Source: Owenia fusiformis (taxonomy: Eukaryota; Annelida; Polychaeta; Sabellida; Oweniidae). Taken from it: 64,000 bases of DNA. The notes beneath the pieces were generated by a model that worked only from the letters and a program-made list of their open reading frames with translations, ran no database searches and was not told the origin of the DNA. This document shows positions 34,001 through 45,300 of this stretch, in pieces (the stretch's first letter is position 1; the number at the start of each line of letters is the position of its first letter). The translations under genes were made by a program, and so were the position numbers. The stretch spans positions 19,020,822 to 19,084,821 of the forward strand of contig CAIIXF020000008.1 of assembly GCA_903813345.2 (NCBI GenBank). Reading direction: 5' to 3'.

Positions 34001-34783
34001 GTTATTTTGCAGGCTGGTAGGAAAGGTGACAAAGTTGCATGAGAATTCACGAGAATTCATTCATGAGAATCACAAGACAAAATTTTGTATTTTGAAGTTT
34101 TTAGCTAAGAAATTATTTGTTATTTTGCAGGCTGGTAGGAAAGGTGACAAAGTTGCATGAGAATTCACGAGAATTCATTCATGAGAATCACAAGACAAAA
34201 TTTTGTATTTTGAAGTTTTTAGCTAAGAAATTATTTGTTATTTTGCAGGCTGGTAGGAAAGGTGACAAAGTTGCTGAAGGTGTTGAGATTGCCCTTAATC
34301 CTGAGGAGCTTGATCTTGACACTGCAGCCATGCAAGCCAAGTATGATGAGACAATGAGGGAACAACAGTCACAGTTAGAAAAAGAAGATTTAAGTGATAT
34401 GGTGGCAGAACATTCAGCAAAGCAGGCCAAGGTTTGTGTGATGTTCATGATTTTCAATAAAGTTTAGTCGTAAATTATGACACTGTCATGAATATACACA
34501 ATTTGTGTCACCCGCTCATTGTCACATTTTAATGCCCAGCTTCATAAAAAGATAAAACAAAATAAATATTTTTTTTGAAAAAATAAGATAAAGAAAATGT
34601 TGTCTGACCAACAACTTCATTTAAGATATGTATCCACTTTCTACAAAATAGCATAATTTTTGAATGGCTAAAACATCAGGCCTATTCTTACATTAATATG
34701 TTTTCTACTTTCAGAAGCGGAAAAAGCAACAAGCAGAAAGTGAAAGAAAAGGAGCTAAAAAATATAAAGAATTCAAATTCTAG
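13078..34783 (+). CDS. SF3B2: Splicing factor 3B subunit 2 (SAP145), complete, 21 coding exons
   Basis: Subunit of the SF3b complex of U2 snRNP; it binds SF3B4 and pre-mRNA near the branch site. Exons: 13078-13168, 18536-18582, 20922-20973, 21909-23461, 23800-24057, 24375-24540, 25847-26055, 26334-26454, 26828-26946, 27273-27391, 27863-27941, 28316-28432, 29200-29286, 30596-30823, 31134-31283, 31864-31953, 32394-32501, 32802-33049, 33245-33458, 34249-34431, 34715-34783. Phases agree throughout and sum to 4308 nt (1435 aa; human about 895). Domains: SAP, residues 8-46; Gln/Glu/Met repeat, about 65-500; Pro-rich, 505-545; second Gln coiled coil to about 720; Pro-rich to 792; Lys/Asp-rich linker; DUF382, about 985-1110 (LVARPDVVEMHDVTAQDP, RHWCFKRKYLQGKRGIEKPP); PSP domain, about 1155-1230 (FPPPWLIAMQRYGPPPSYPN); C-terminus KKYKEFKF. 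All introns are GT-AG except intron 4 (GC-AG). Extra acceptor copies precede exon 20. Confidence 0.97.
13367..14944. mobile_element. Element bounded by clusters of a CCGACAATTGTCGG palindrome
   Basis: The perfect 14-base palindrome CCGACAATTGTCGG occurs at 13367, 13415 and 13464, with a half copy at 13513, giving a regular 48-49-base spacing. It recurs at 14931, with an interrupted copy at 14877-14895 and a half site near 14836. Sequences next to it (GGTACTCTAG, GGTCCTCTAGCGTG) also repeat. Clusters of spaced palindromes at both ends of a 1.58-kb segment look like subterminal binding sites of a non-autonomous transposon. It lies in SF3B2 intron 1. Confidence 0.6.
13564..13636 (+). repeat. tRNA-like sequence (probable SINE head or tRNA pseudogene)
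   Basis: TAGTCTAGTGGTTAGCG fits a pol III box A, and GAGTTCGAATCCCGG fits a box B with a nearly complete T stem-loop. The acceptor stem (TCACTGG against CAGGACC) pairs badly and no proper seven-base anticodon loop forms, so a working tRNA is unlikely. Confidence 0.55.
15222..15742. mobile_element. Foldback MITE in SF3B2 intron 1
   Basis: The arm at 15222-15310 contains CACAGACGTCAAGTA, GTTTCTGG and GAGGACTGGAAACAAGA. It is repeated inverted at 15655-15742 at about 85% identity, separated by about 340 bases of unrelated sequence. No coding capacity. Confidence 0.8.
17407..18251. mobile_element. MITE with 70-base inverted repeats in SF3B2 intron 1
   Basis: CAATATTAGGTTTAGCCTTG with CCCAAGTAGG, ACTTATCT and CGCCTTGTAC at 17407-17480 is mirrored at 18190-18251 (TTGGGCAAGGCTATATTAGG). 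The interior includes paired GACCAATCAA / TTGATTGGTC words. No transposase. Confidence 0.75.
19584..20252. mobile_element. MITE with TACAGTAAAACCTGT termini in SF3B2 intron 2
   Basis: TACAGTAAAACCTGT at 19584-19598 and its reverse complement ACAGGTTTTACTGTA at 20238-20252 bound a 669-base AT-rich segment without coding capacity. A related end (CAGTAGAACCTGTC) occurs near 28737. The termini resemble those of Tc1/mariner/pogo-type elements by style only. Confidence 0.7.
24600..24990. repeat. 22-base minisatellite and AT-rich inverted tract in SF3B2 intron 6
   Basis: TTCGATGGTTTGAAAAGTGATA repeats about five times in tandem between 24701 and 24808. Its complement (CCATCGAATATCACTTTTAA) stands just before at 24661, so the unit can fold back. 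A run of AAAATTTTT-like low-complexity sequence follows to about 24970. Confidence 0.8.
25104..25666. mobile_element. MITE with TACTGTAAAAGCCCAAATTAT termini in SF3B2 intron 6
   Basis: TACTGTAAAAGCCCAAATTA at 25104 and TAATTTGGGCTTTTACAGTA ending at 25666 are perfect inverted termini around a 563-base segment without coding capacity. The inner words GGATGTTCCCTGG (25259) and CCAGGGAACATCC (25600) form a second inverted pair. Confidence 0.85.
26614..26685 (+). repeat. tRNA-like sequence in SF3B2 intron 8
   Basis: TAGCTCAGTGGTAGAG fits box A and GTGGGTTCGCTACCCAC fits a T arm. The 5' and 3' ends do not form a convincing acceptor stem, so this looks like a tRNA-derived SINE fragment. A CCCCCCCCCC run follows at about 26780. 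Confidence 0.5.
27437..27530 (-). repeat. Fragment of the MITE family found at 43036 and 47020
   Basis: ACAACAATTGGTTGAATAAC, then TTTATGAAGTTTCTGTAAAT and GACCCCA, match the MITE copies in INTS2 intron 6. It lies in SF3B2 intron 10. Confidence 0.6.
28508..28885 (+). repeat. Imperfect direct duplication in SF3B2 intron 12
   Basis: CTTGGTCTGTAGTGTCAAGT through AAGGATTAAAAGCAGTGCAA at about 28508-28660 is repeated at about 28749-28876 with a few substitutions and a short deletion, about 240 bases apart. Confidence 0.8.
29290..30195 (+). repeat. 92-base minisatellite, about nine copies, in SF3B2 intron 13
   Basis: Units contain TACTTTTTCAATAGAAGTTC, AACCTGTATTCTAAGTAGAT and GATGATACTCCCTGTCATAT. 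The junction word TGTCATATTGTATGG recurs every 92 bases from 29365 to about 30103. The array starts only a few bases after the exon 13 donor and accounts for most of the intron's length. Confidence 0.9.
31310..31735. mobile_element. MITE with TTAATTTGGCG termini in SF3B2 intron 15
   Basis: TTAATTTGGCGCCCGC near 31318 is mirrored by CCGCCAAATTAAATAGCCGC at 31711, and the words TTGGCGAA/TTCGCC repeat inside. The 70-codon open frame within it resembles nothing I know. Confidence 0.65.
32020..32075 (+). repeat. Decayed copy of the SF3B2 exon 16 3' end and donor
   Basis: TTTAGGAATGCCAAAGGGTC and CAGTAAATCTAAAATAATTATTT without the last bases repeat the true exon 16 end (TTTAGGAATGCCCATAGGTC, CAGTAAGTCTAAAATCATT at 31933-31973) about 100 bases downstream. 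The donor has drifted from gtaagt to gtaaat. Confidence 0.8.
33970..34258 (+). repeat. 118-base tandem triplication spanning the SF3B2 exon 20 acceptor
   Basis: GTTATTTTGCAGGCTGGTAG followed by GAAAGGTGACAAAGTTGC occurs with the exon position at 34013, 34131 and 34249, a period of exactly 118. Only the third continues into the real exon (GTT GCT GAA GGT). The first two run into GTT GCA TGA, giving nine codons and a stop. Confidence 0.95.
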
Positions 34784-35258
34784 CATAGACTTTCACTTTA
34801 CATTTTTATTTTATATCCAAACAATCATGATTCATCAATGGACAAGGATGTAAACAACTACGAACAGTGTATACGACTGATATAAGAACTTTTACAGCCA
34901 AACTTGTATCGATACTTTCTTATCCCAAAATATCTCCGTTGAACTGATCCAAAATCTATAATAGTTAAATGCTATTAAATAGTGCACATTAATTTTGATC
35001 ATTGAACCCATTATATTTTCAACATATACAATTTTTTCAATGGAATTATCTGTTCTGTTCTCTTTTCTCTATAGTTGTAATTCAACATTTTGAATGTTCA
35101 TAAATATAATGTTAAAATCAGCTTGTACTTCGCTGTAATCAGATTTTCTGGAAAGGTCTGACAATACATCAATGATTTGTCCTTATCATGTACCATTCAA
35201 TTATTAGCCACATGTTATAATGTATGCTATTTAATATGAATACAAAAAAATAAATAAA
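34784..35258 (+). promoter_or_regulatory. SF3B2 3' UTR and polyadenylation signals
   Basis: After the TAG at 34781-34783 the sequence is AT-rich without open frames. Overlapping AATAAA hexamers occur at 35249-35258, about 470 bases downstream, and are the best candidate for the mRNA end. Confidence 0.7.
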
Positions 35259-35824
35259 ATATAAAAGCCACACATTTGTATTGTTTTTATTGAATGAATG
35301 CCTTTAGTCGCTGGTTGCTGTAGAGGAAATGGCACAAAGGGCAATATTAGAAAAAACTAATGAGTTGAGGGAACATTCAACATATTATTTAACATATACT
35401 ATTACTGCACACTCCTGCCATTTTTGTGAACCCAACTGAAGCATACACTTTTTCAAAATACCTTATAAGGCTTATTTGCCCTTTCTAGACGTAATGAATG
35501 GCACCATTTAGGCCTAACTATGTTTTATTATGAAGTACCAATATTTAAGATGAATATCCCGAGGTATTGATTGTAGCTGGAAAAGTAAATGTACATATAT
35601 TTTCATACCAGTTTCATCCTTGTTACTAAAGTTTTGGGAACTAATTTATATTTTAAATTATAAAGTAGCTCATTAAGAACAGCTATACTCAAATAATCTT
35701 CATCTCCTTTTGATGTTGTAAACATTTCTAAATAATGTCTCTATTAATATTAATAATCTGCAAAAGCTCATTTAAAGCAGATAAAGTAACATTAAATAAA
35801 TATAATTAAATAGAATATAGTTTT

Positions 35825-35955
35825 ATGTCACCTCCAAAGTGTTGAAATATTGTTATAGCCATTTTGTCTATAGTGTTTGTCGGTTGGTGTTTGGCATTCA
35901 GCGGTTGGTATCTGGTTTCTGTAACAAATGGCAGGTGATGTCATATTATTTCAAA
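35825..35955. mobile_element. Short member of the TGTCACC TIR family between SF3B2 and INTS2
   Basis: The ends TTATGTCACCTCCAAA and GGCAGGTGATGTCATA, with CGGTTGGTGTTTGGCAT and TTTCTGTAACAAATGGC inside, match (inverted) the tail of the 8194-9504 element. Confidence 0.65.
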
Positions 35956-36341
35956 CAACATATTTCATCACTCAGGCAGCGTCATGCATAGGACAAACGT
36001 TTTAAGTAAGCCACCACCCTCACTGACATGCAGAACCCACCCGGGAATTAATTCAATGAGTTTCGGTCAGTGTAGATTATTTTGTTTCATTAAACTACAG
36101 TGTTGTGTCGAAGCATAAAACAAAATGAATTTGTGCATCAAGATTCAATACATGTTATTCATGAGTCCAGATCCAGACATATTCGAGTAATTACTGCTGT
36201 TTTCAATGTATATGGGAAAATTTAAAATGTTTTGTGGCGTGTCATTGCTCTTCAGTACTTTCCGCCTCCAATTTAGAGAGTAAAATGTAGATATACAAAA
36301 AAATAAAATGCGGTAACCCTTTTGCATATAACGGCTACATC
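35956..36341 (+). promoter_or_regulatory. Upstream region of INTS2
   Basis: These 386 bases between the MITE and the INTS2 ATG should hold its promoter and 5' UTR. No TATA box or clear site stands out. Confidence 0.4.
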
Positions 36342-39300
36342 ATGACAACCAGGGCTCCAATAAAACCGGAATTGTATGAAGCAATACAGAATGTCGATGT
36401 TATAAGACTTTCGCAATTCACAGATGTCGAGATCAGACCAGTTTTGCCATGTTTAGTTCGAATGTCCCTCTGTGCAACTCTGGACACAAGTGAAAGATGG
36501 ACAGAGGAAAGGAAAAGGATTTTGCAAATACTCTCTGGACAAGAAGTTGTCAATTCCCTTGTCGATCTACTTTCTGTGGACTTTCATGTTCTAGACATTG
36601 ATGTTAAAAAAGAACAGCAACTGAGGTAATGTGTCCATTTATTGAAAGACCATACCTACCCTGATAAAGCGTTTTTCAAATCACCCCCACAACTAATTGT
36701 GTATTGAGATCTATTGAAAACTTACGTTGAAAAATAATCTGAATTATTGCTTTGTGTCAACTTCTGATAACGTTCTTCAACAATCCCAAGATTCGATACA
36801 CAAGTCAACCCCACATTTATGGGGTATTTATGCCCATAGCCCACATTCCGCAGGAGAAAAGAGTACAAGCTTTAGTCTAAGTTAAAAGTCAAACAAATGA
36901 TCCATATCCATCGTCATCTAAAAACCGCAATTTATTACCTGACATTTCATAGATGATTGGTTTAGACATGGGCCATGGTTTAGAAATACAATATATAACT
37001 TTTATATATAACTTTTATTGACATCTTGTATCATAACATGATTACATTAGTCATAACTATGAAAAAACTAAATATCTAAACTACAAATACTAACTAAGGC
37101 AAAAGTACAAAAATATATACGAGATATACAAAAAAAAACAAAATAAAGGTAGTATACATCATGATGAAAGGACAAGGTTACATTTAAAGTGTGGTGCACA
37201 TACCCTGCATTCTGACTACAAATTCTTAAATGAATGATAAATGAATTTTCCAATGTGTCTTTGTAATGTTAAGTTTTTACTTGAAATGAGATTGACAAAT
37301 AAATTTTCACTATTGAGGTCAAAGTTACTTAGAATTTCACGAGCCTTAGTGTACAATAATTGTCTATGCTCATCATTCTTTGTACAAGTTAAAAGGAAAT
37401 GACATTCATCCTCTATTTGTTTACAGGTATTGCATAATCTTTCCTCTCTAGGTTTTGGTTTTGGCTTTGCATGTCTTCCAGTCTCAATCGCCAATCGATG
37501 AGAACTCATTCGAAATCTACTTATCGCCAATCTATATTTTTTATTATCTAATTTCAAATATAATTCAATTCTAAAATCTTTTTTGAACAATTTATACGTT
37601 CTCAGTATAGGATAAATGTTCAAATCATTTTTCCATTTTTCTACAAATAATACCTTCAACTTCTTTTCTACCATGCTCACTAGATTGTCAGTATTCAGAT
37701 TTTGGGCATTCCAATAATCCAATAAATCACATTTTCTGAGTATATCATAGACCTTGCTAGACCAACTTTTGAATCCTAACTCTTGAATATCTCTATCATA
37801 TAAATAGGCTTGGTTTAATACACTTGATTCTGGAAATGTTAGGAGTCTAAGCCAATATTTTATAATATAACACTCAAATTTGATTGACAATGGGTACCTG
37901 CCTAGATCGCCATACACAGCAGGGCTTGCAGTCTGTGATTTGACACCTAATGTTGACTTTAAAAAAGACAAATGTATGGATTCAATTGCTTTCATTTGTT
38001 TTTTATCATACCATATTTCACATGCATAAGATAAAATTGGACTGACCAAAGCATTAAACAGATGAAGAGCTACATCTGGTGGCACATCATTAAACTTCTT
38101 ATATTGCTGTTTTATCTTAAAAAGAGCCTTTCTTGATTGTTCTTTAAGATATTTAGTGTTCATATCAAAACTGTTGTTATTGGTGAGAATGAGACCTAAA
38201 TATTTGTATTCATTAACACATTCAATACTTTTTTCATTAAATTCAAATTTGAAAGATCTTTTGGAATTGAAGATTAATGCTTTAGTTTTCATTGTATTGA
38301 CAATTAACCTATTAGTCTTACAGAAAGCAAAAAGTGCGTCAAGTAATGTCTGCAATCCTTCACTGGATTCTGAAATCAATATGAGGTCATCTGCCCATAG
38401 AAGGTGGTTAAGCCTCTTATCATTTAAAATTACTCCACAGTGCGTTGGTAAATATAGTGCAAGATCATCTATAAAGTGATTAAATAAGAAGAATAAAATA
38501 CATCCTGATGTGATCTGCACCACTCTGGAATGTGAAACAAAAATTCTTCTGTTTTTAGGATGTCTATATTTATTGAATCTGTAAGTTGATAGATGCTATA
38601 TATTCTCTGGTGTTATAAAGGTGTAAATTGTAAATTTTGATTGCGATATGATTTTAAGGTTAGAAATGTTTTCATTATAAAGTAATCTTAATATGTTTTT
38701 AGCCCTGAAATAGAGTAGACATTGTGTTTTATATTATCTAACTAGTAACAGACCTTCTAGAAAGTTCATGGTTCGTGTATCTCACTAATTCCAGGACTAA
38801 AATTGGTGGCCAACAGACTGACAGTGTACTGATATCACAACTACAGCATGGTCTTGCCTTGGAATTTGAGCGAAGTAGCGCAGCGAGAAAACTCCGCCTT
38901 TTTCTGAGTGAGCTTTTGTTTATAATGGGCCAGATGAGAGAATCAACAAGGACTGAGTTCTACCACAAATCTTCGGAATTGTTTGAGAGTGAAGCCTATC
39001 TTGAGGAGGTGTCTGATGTGCTCTGTATTGCACAAGCAGGTAAAATTTTTACCCACCCAAGGGCACTCACTGGAACATTACATTGTGTCAGTTTGCCAAT
39101 TTCCAATCACATACATTCATGATTTATCTTGAGGCATAAAAGATGTTCTATATTATTTATTATGCCTTGACCTGGCCCTTAAATATTTTATCACGCACAT
39201 TGTCATATAGGCACCACCTTTAAAAACTACAGTATGCTATTTGATGTTTGAAATTAAGAACAGAAAATAGAAATAAGACATTGTGCAGCATCAGCAAATG

Positions 39301-42300
39301 CAGCTAGGAAAATACTCAATATATTACAAAGGTTAACATTTGATTTAATCTTTAGTCTTCCCCCATATACTTTTCTCAAGTTGTGTTAAAATTTTCTTAA
39401 ATTGTTTATTTTGTAGAATTACCCAAACTACTTCCACTATCTGAGGTGGCAGAAGCCTTACTACATGTTAGCAATGGTAGTTGGCTACTATGCCGACTGA
39501 TAACAAACGTGCCAGATAGCTTCCTTGAAGTTTGTACTGCGCTGGTAAAAAATGGCGAAAAGCAAGATGAGGGTTTAATAGGTGGACGTAGAAGATCACA
39601 AATGTTAAAGATGTTGTGTGAAATGTGCCCAGGTCAAGCTATGACTATAAGGTCTCTATGTGTAAGTATTTGGTCAACACCAGTTGATTTGTAATAAAAT
39701 TGCAATGCCTTAGAAGGTTTTTATTCATAATCAACATTTCAAAATTTTTCCCCATTTTTTACTGGGACAAGTCTGAAAAGTTTTTTTACTTTGACAAGTA
39801 ACTGGTAACTATACTTTTTTTATGTCCTATATTTTTCAAAATGACGGAAATAAAAAATGTCTTTTTATTGTTTAAGGTTGAGAATTGCAGACTCCCTGGT
39901 CTTGCTGTTTCACTTTCGCTCCAGCTTCAAAATTCTACTTCGGGGGACAGAATGGAAACTGATGACATCACAGACAATCCATCCACCGATTTGCTTGCGT
40001 TTGTTAACAGTATGCTTCTCGGCAATAATTCAGATGCCAGAGCCTGGTTTTCTCTGTATGTACGCAATGGGCAGAAGGTAGAGTGATTGACAAACTAGAG
40101 TGGTGTTTGTTTTTATTTCATTTCTAGATCAACTGTACTACTTGTAAGTAGTTAAATCAAGAAAGCTGTGTAAGTAAGAAACACAAGGAACTCAAATCCC
40201 CAGCATTCCATCCAAATGATTTAACATACAAAAAACAGTGAATTCCACCTCCTTCCCTATGTTAATTAATAATTATAACATCTTCATATTAAATAGATGG
40301 CAGTCAATTGTATCACTTTTGTTCATTTATGATATAGAAAGATGTCATCTTATTATTACTTCTAATATTTATATATATATTTTTCTTTATTGCGACCATG
40401 TTTGATCATCATATAATGGTTACAATTTACAGATTGTTCTTGTTAGACCTTGCATAAGAATAAAAAGGATTTTCCTTCCAGCACAAAACCAATCCAAAGA
40501 GCTCCACCCTGTACAAGCTACGTGAGCAACTTCTCGAAGAGTTGATTATGGTTCTGCCAGAATCTGGAAGTATCCTCCAAGAGGAGCAGGTTACCATGGC
40601 AAGCAGCTTCATTAGGCTTTACTGTGCTTTAAAGGGTATGTAGTACATGTAGTAGTAATGTAGTTTACATGTAAAAACCAACTGAACCTGAGATTTTAAA
40701 AAGAGGCTTGCACCCACCTGAAAATCCATTTGCACCCACTTGAAAACAAGAAAAACATGAAAAATTGAAAAAATATTTTGACCAATTTTGGTCTGAATTG
40801 TGAAATTGAGAATTTTGCACCCACTTGAGAACAAATCCTGTGTTACTTCCTGTGAAAGCTATGTGGATTTTGATATAGCTTTCCCATGGTGCACTTGGAC
40901 AGCTGAATAATAGTGACCTTTAAAACATGAATAATGAGATCCACGGCTTACTTTTGGTTTCTAACTTTGTCTTACATCAGTATCATCAATCCGTGCAAGT
41001 ATTGGAGCGCTGAAATACTTCTTCTTAGATCAAGACTTGTAAATTGTTCATCGAATGAATGTTTGTTCAACCCCTTTCCAATATGGCTGTTTGCTAAGAG
41101 CGAGATACGCAACGAACGAAATGAATTTAAGAATGAGTTAGGTTCGGACAACCTCAGAAGATTTATGAAAATGTCTGAGCAGAAAACGCCATATTGGAAT
41201 TTGGCAAAAAAAACATTCACTCGACTAACAATTACAAGTCTTGATCGAAAAGGAAGTATTTCAGCGCTCCAATACTTGCACGGAAGGATGATAATGATGT
41301 ATGACATAGTTAGAGAACAAAAGTAAGCCGTGGATCAACTTAATTCGTGTTTCAAAGGTCACTATTATTCATCTGTCCATTTCCCCGTTGGAGAGCCATA
41401 AGTTTCAAATACCCTAGTATTAGTGATATTGACTTAACTTCATGTTGGTAATAGAGAGGGTTTGTGGGTTTTTTGTCCTGCTTCTATGTAGCACTTGTTA
41501 CCTGCTGTGTGTGACATCACTGGTCACGTGGTCTCTGATTGGGGACCGGTCAATCTTACCAGAGTTGACCTTACCTACATGTATATATTGTACTAATAAC
41601 CTATTCTCCCTGACAAAACTGTTTATAATTTCATAAATTTAATTATGGAATAATTATTAAATATACTTTGCTATATCATAATGTACTATACTATGCTTTC
41701 TCATATGACTTACTAAGATACAGCCACCTTTACCCCATGCCAGATATTGCCATGTTTCATCCAAAAAAGTCACACATTCAAGATGAGTTTTTTTGTCACT
41801 GGTGAATAAATAACAACATTAACAACAACATGGCAAAATTAACACCGTTGCTATTATATGGGTATCTTCAGTAATCCATGCTAATTTAAAAAAAAATAAA
41901 GTGACGTCATAGCCAGCTTTGTTGCCATGTGTATCTTTGTATTTTCAATAATATTGTTGTGCCTCAACAAAAATAAACTTTGACGTCGTATGGGTATCTT
42001 CAGTAATCCAAGCTAATTTAAAATAAATAAAGTGACGTCATAGCCAGCTTTGTTGCCATGTGTATCTTTGTATTTTCAACAATATTGTTGTGCCTTGACA
42101 AAAATAAACTGTGACGTTGTAACAATAGAGCTTTGTTGCCATGCATACCGATGCATTTTCAACAATATTGTAACTGTACTGTACCATACCAAACTATATA
42201 CCATACCATATTATATTATTCTGTACTATGCCATACCATACTATATTTACTACACTGTACCGAACCATACCATATACTTTATTAATATGTATACATGTAC

Positions 42301-45300
42301 TATACTACACTAATAGTCTTATGGTAGTGTAACTAGTTGATATGGATACATGGTACATCATACTCATGCTATTACAGGTATTGCATCATTGAAGGCAGTT
42401 GATATGGATACATGGTACATCATACTCATGCTATTACAGGTATTGCATCATTGAAGGCAGTTGATATGGATACATGGTACATCATACTCATGCTATTACA
42501 GGTATTGCATCATTGAAGGCAGTTGATATGGATACATGGTACATCATACTCATGCTATTACAGGTATTGCATCATTGAAGGCAGTTGATATGGATACATG
42601 GTACATCATACTCATGCTATTACAGGTATTGCATCATTGAAGGCAGTTGATATGGATACATGGTACATCATACTCATGCTATTACAGGTATTGCATCATT
42701 GAAGGCAAGTGATGAAGAGGTGAAGCTGTTATTACGTTTAGTGACATGTCATCCTCCACCAACAAATACTGGAGCACAGTTTGTGTGTCTTGGGCTTTGT
42801 ATGTTATTGGCCTGCCCCTTTCTTCTTGCGTAAGTAACACATCCTAATACTACATGTAAAGAATAACAGTGGATATGATTTGAGGTTTTTTTAAGTGACA
42901 GGTTTTCACCACTCGTTTTACTCACATGGTATCTGTTCTTTTATCAATAGATTTTGTTGCCATTAATTAGACAATTACAGATCATACATGAAGGACCCAA
43001 TCGCCAGTGGCATTATAGGCATCCCCCAGTGTAGTATTTACAAATTTTTAACATTGGGGTCAACAGAAACTTCGTAAAGTTAGGAATTCGTTAATCAATT
43101 GTTGTAACCATGGATATAATGATGTCACAGTAGAGAACAATGAAGTTTATGAATTCTTAAAGGCAGGGCTCCACTATAAAAGCAGAATGTCAGTTAAAAA
43201 TGATGTAATATCATGTTTGAAAGTTTAAATGTCCAGAGAAACTAGCACCTCAGACAAGTTTTTCCACATATCTCTAGTGTTTCTGTATAGAATCAGCTGA
43301 CATTTGTCACAGCTATTCATGAATATGTTCTGAATCTGACAGTAGTTTTAGTTTTCATATTTTTTTTCTTATTTGGCTTAAAAATGTAAATCAAAATTTA
43401 AAACTGTTGGAAATAATTTTGAAAATGAGGAGGGGCTTATCTATCCAGCAGCCAATCAAATACCGAGTTGTGATCATGTGATATTGGTAAACAGAAGCAC
43501 ATGGCATTAAATGTAAACAGTTTAGTTGTAGTGTAAGATGTTATTTTGTGAAGTACTTACCATAATCAAGCATTATTCCATATAATTCAGATTGCGCATG
43601 GTAATAATCCATTTTTTGATTATCCAAGTGGGAATATATTATCCATAACCTTTTCCCAAATCAAAGATTTGTACTGAAATGTTACTGGCTTTAGATTCTT
43701 CCTGGTCTGAATGATTAGGTTTTCATCCCTCTTTTCCCAGGTACTGGTAAAGTCCCGATCAACATTCTCATTCCAGTGCAGTATTGTTAAATTCGTCCTC
43801 ATTTCATACTGTTCTTTGCCAAAAACTATACGTTTATCATGAAAAACATTTAATACGTTATTGAAGCTTTCAACATAGAAAGTATCTAGCGCATTAGTGT
43901 AGTTCTGGGCCTGTCTATACACAATAGACTTTCTTATAGCTGTGCGGAACAAATCCTCAGCTACCGGGTCCCTTATTATGATATACCTAATTTGGTAATT
44001 AGGATCTGTTCTGCATCTTGATTGCGGGTCACAGTGATGATGAATGTTTTTAAAATGGCACAATATATTATCCAGCTGGTCACGTAGTTGGGCTTCATTG
44101 TTGTTACAATTTCTCACAGCCCAGTGAAACTGTTTTTGCACTGGGATGACTTTGTCTGAGAGTTCCATGTGCCAAGTCTGTCCATGACTATACTGTGGGC
44201 CCTTTCCTACTTTCTCTATTTCCTTCTTTAGGGATTTGCCACCATGCCATGTGTCATTTTGATTTGTTGTGCCATCTCGTTCGCGTACAAATTTATTAAC
44301 AGATTGGTTCGCATCATGTGCATGAACTTTTATATTAATGCCTTTCTCATCAAAAAAGTCATACAGTTGTCTGGTACCAACCATCTCGTGGCGTTGTGGT
44401 ATAGGATCATCAGCCTTTGTAATATGCACGCTTTTCAAAACTTTGTGGGAGCTTAGACCAATGCATACTATATCACAGTCATTTGCATTCTTACGCCACC
44501 CATGACGTGCATCAGTCATAATAGATATCCCATCTTGTAGTTCATCTGGGTCTAGATGAGCAAACTCAGTGACAAATGCTTCCTCGCAGGATGCTGTCAT
44601 ACAATGTTCCACTTGCTGGGCAAAAAGTTGTGTCATGTCTTTCTGCTTACGCTTACTTATATGGCCAAAATCTGCAGTCTTTGACAAATTGTCATACTGA
44701 TTCGGTAACATTCCAGAAGTGATATATCCCTGAAAAATTTGATAATTCACCAAGCTTTGGCCATTTGGAAGTGTTGGTGATGATTTCCATCTGACCTGAT
44801 GATCAAAATCACATTTCAGGTGCACTAAGGCAGCGTGACCATGGAAACTGTGTTCATTCCATGATAATAGGGAGTTGCAGGTAGCACTATGTGCTGCAAG
44901 AGTGTTTATTAGCTTCTCTGTTGCTGATTTTGTTGTCAAGAACATAGGTTCAAGTGTATTGTCCCTCTCCACTGGTGTGTACTCATATACATCAGGCCCA
45001 TTTGAATGTTTTTCAACATCGTTTTCATTTTGAACATTATGTAAGATCCAAAAGTCTAAAACAGTTTCAAGTGCAACAGCAGTTGAAACATTAACATCAG
45101 ATTTTAATTTTTCCTTCACCGTTTTCATCTTTTTACGAAACCTATCTTTGATTGTTTCATCTCCTTGTACCTCTATATTAAAATATGGGGTACGTTTTCT
45201 TGGTTTTTTAGCTTCAGACATTGTCACCTTCTTTCATTGCATGCAACTCAAATAAGTCAAGTTTTACATCATTCCATGGTATGTTTCCTTCAAACACTAG

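Noticed and set aside
40934-41326. 130-codon frame on plus and 111-codon frame on minus as genes
   Set aside because: They are the two halves of one palindrome read on opposite strands.
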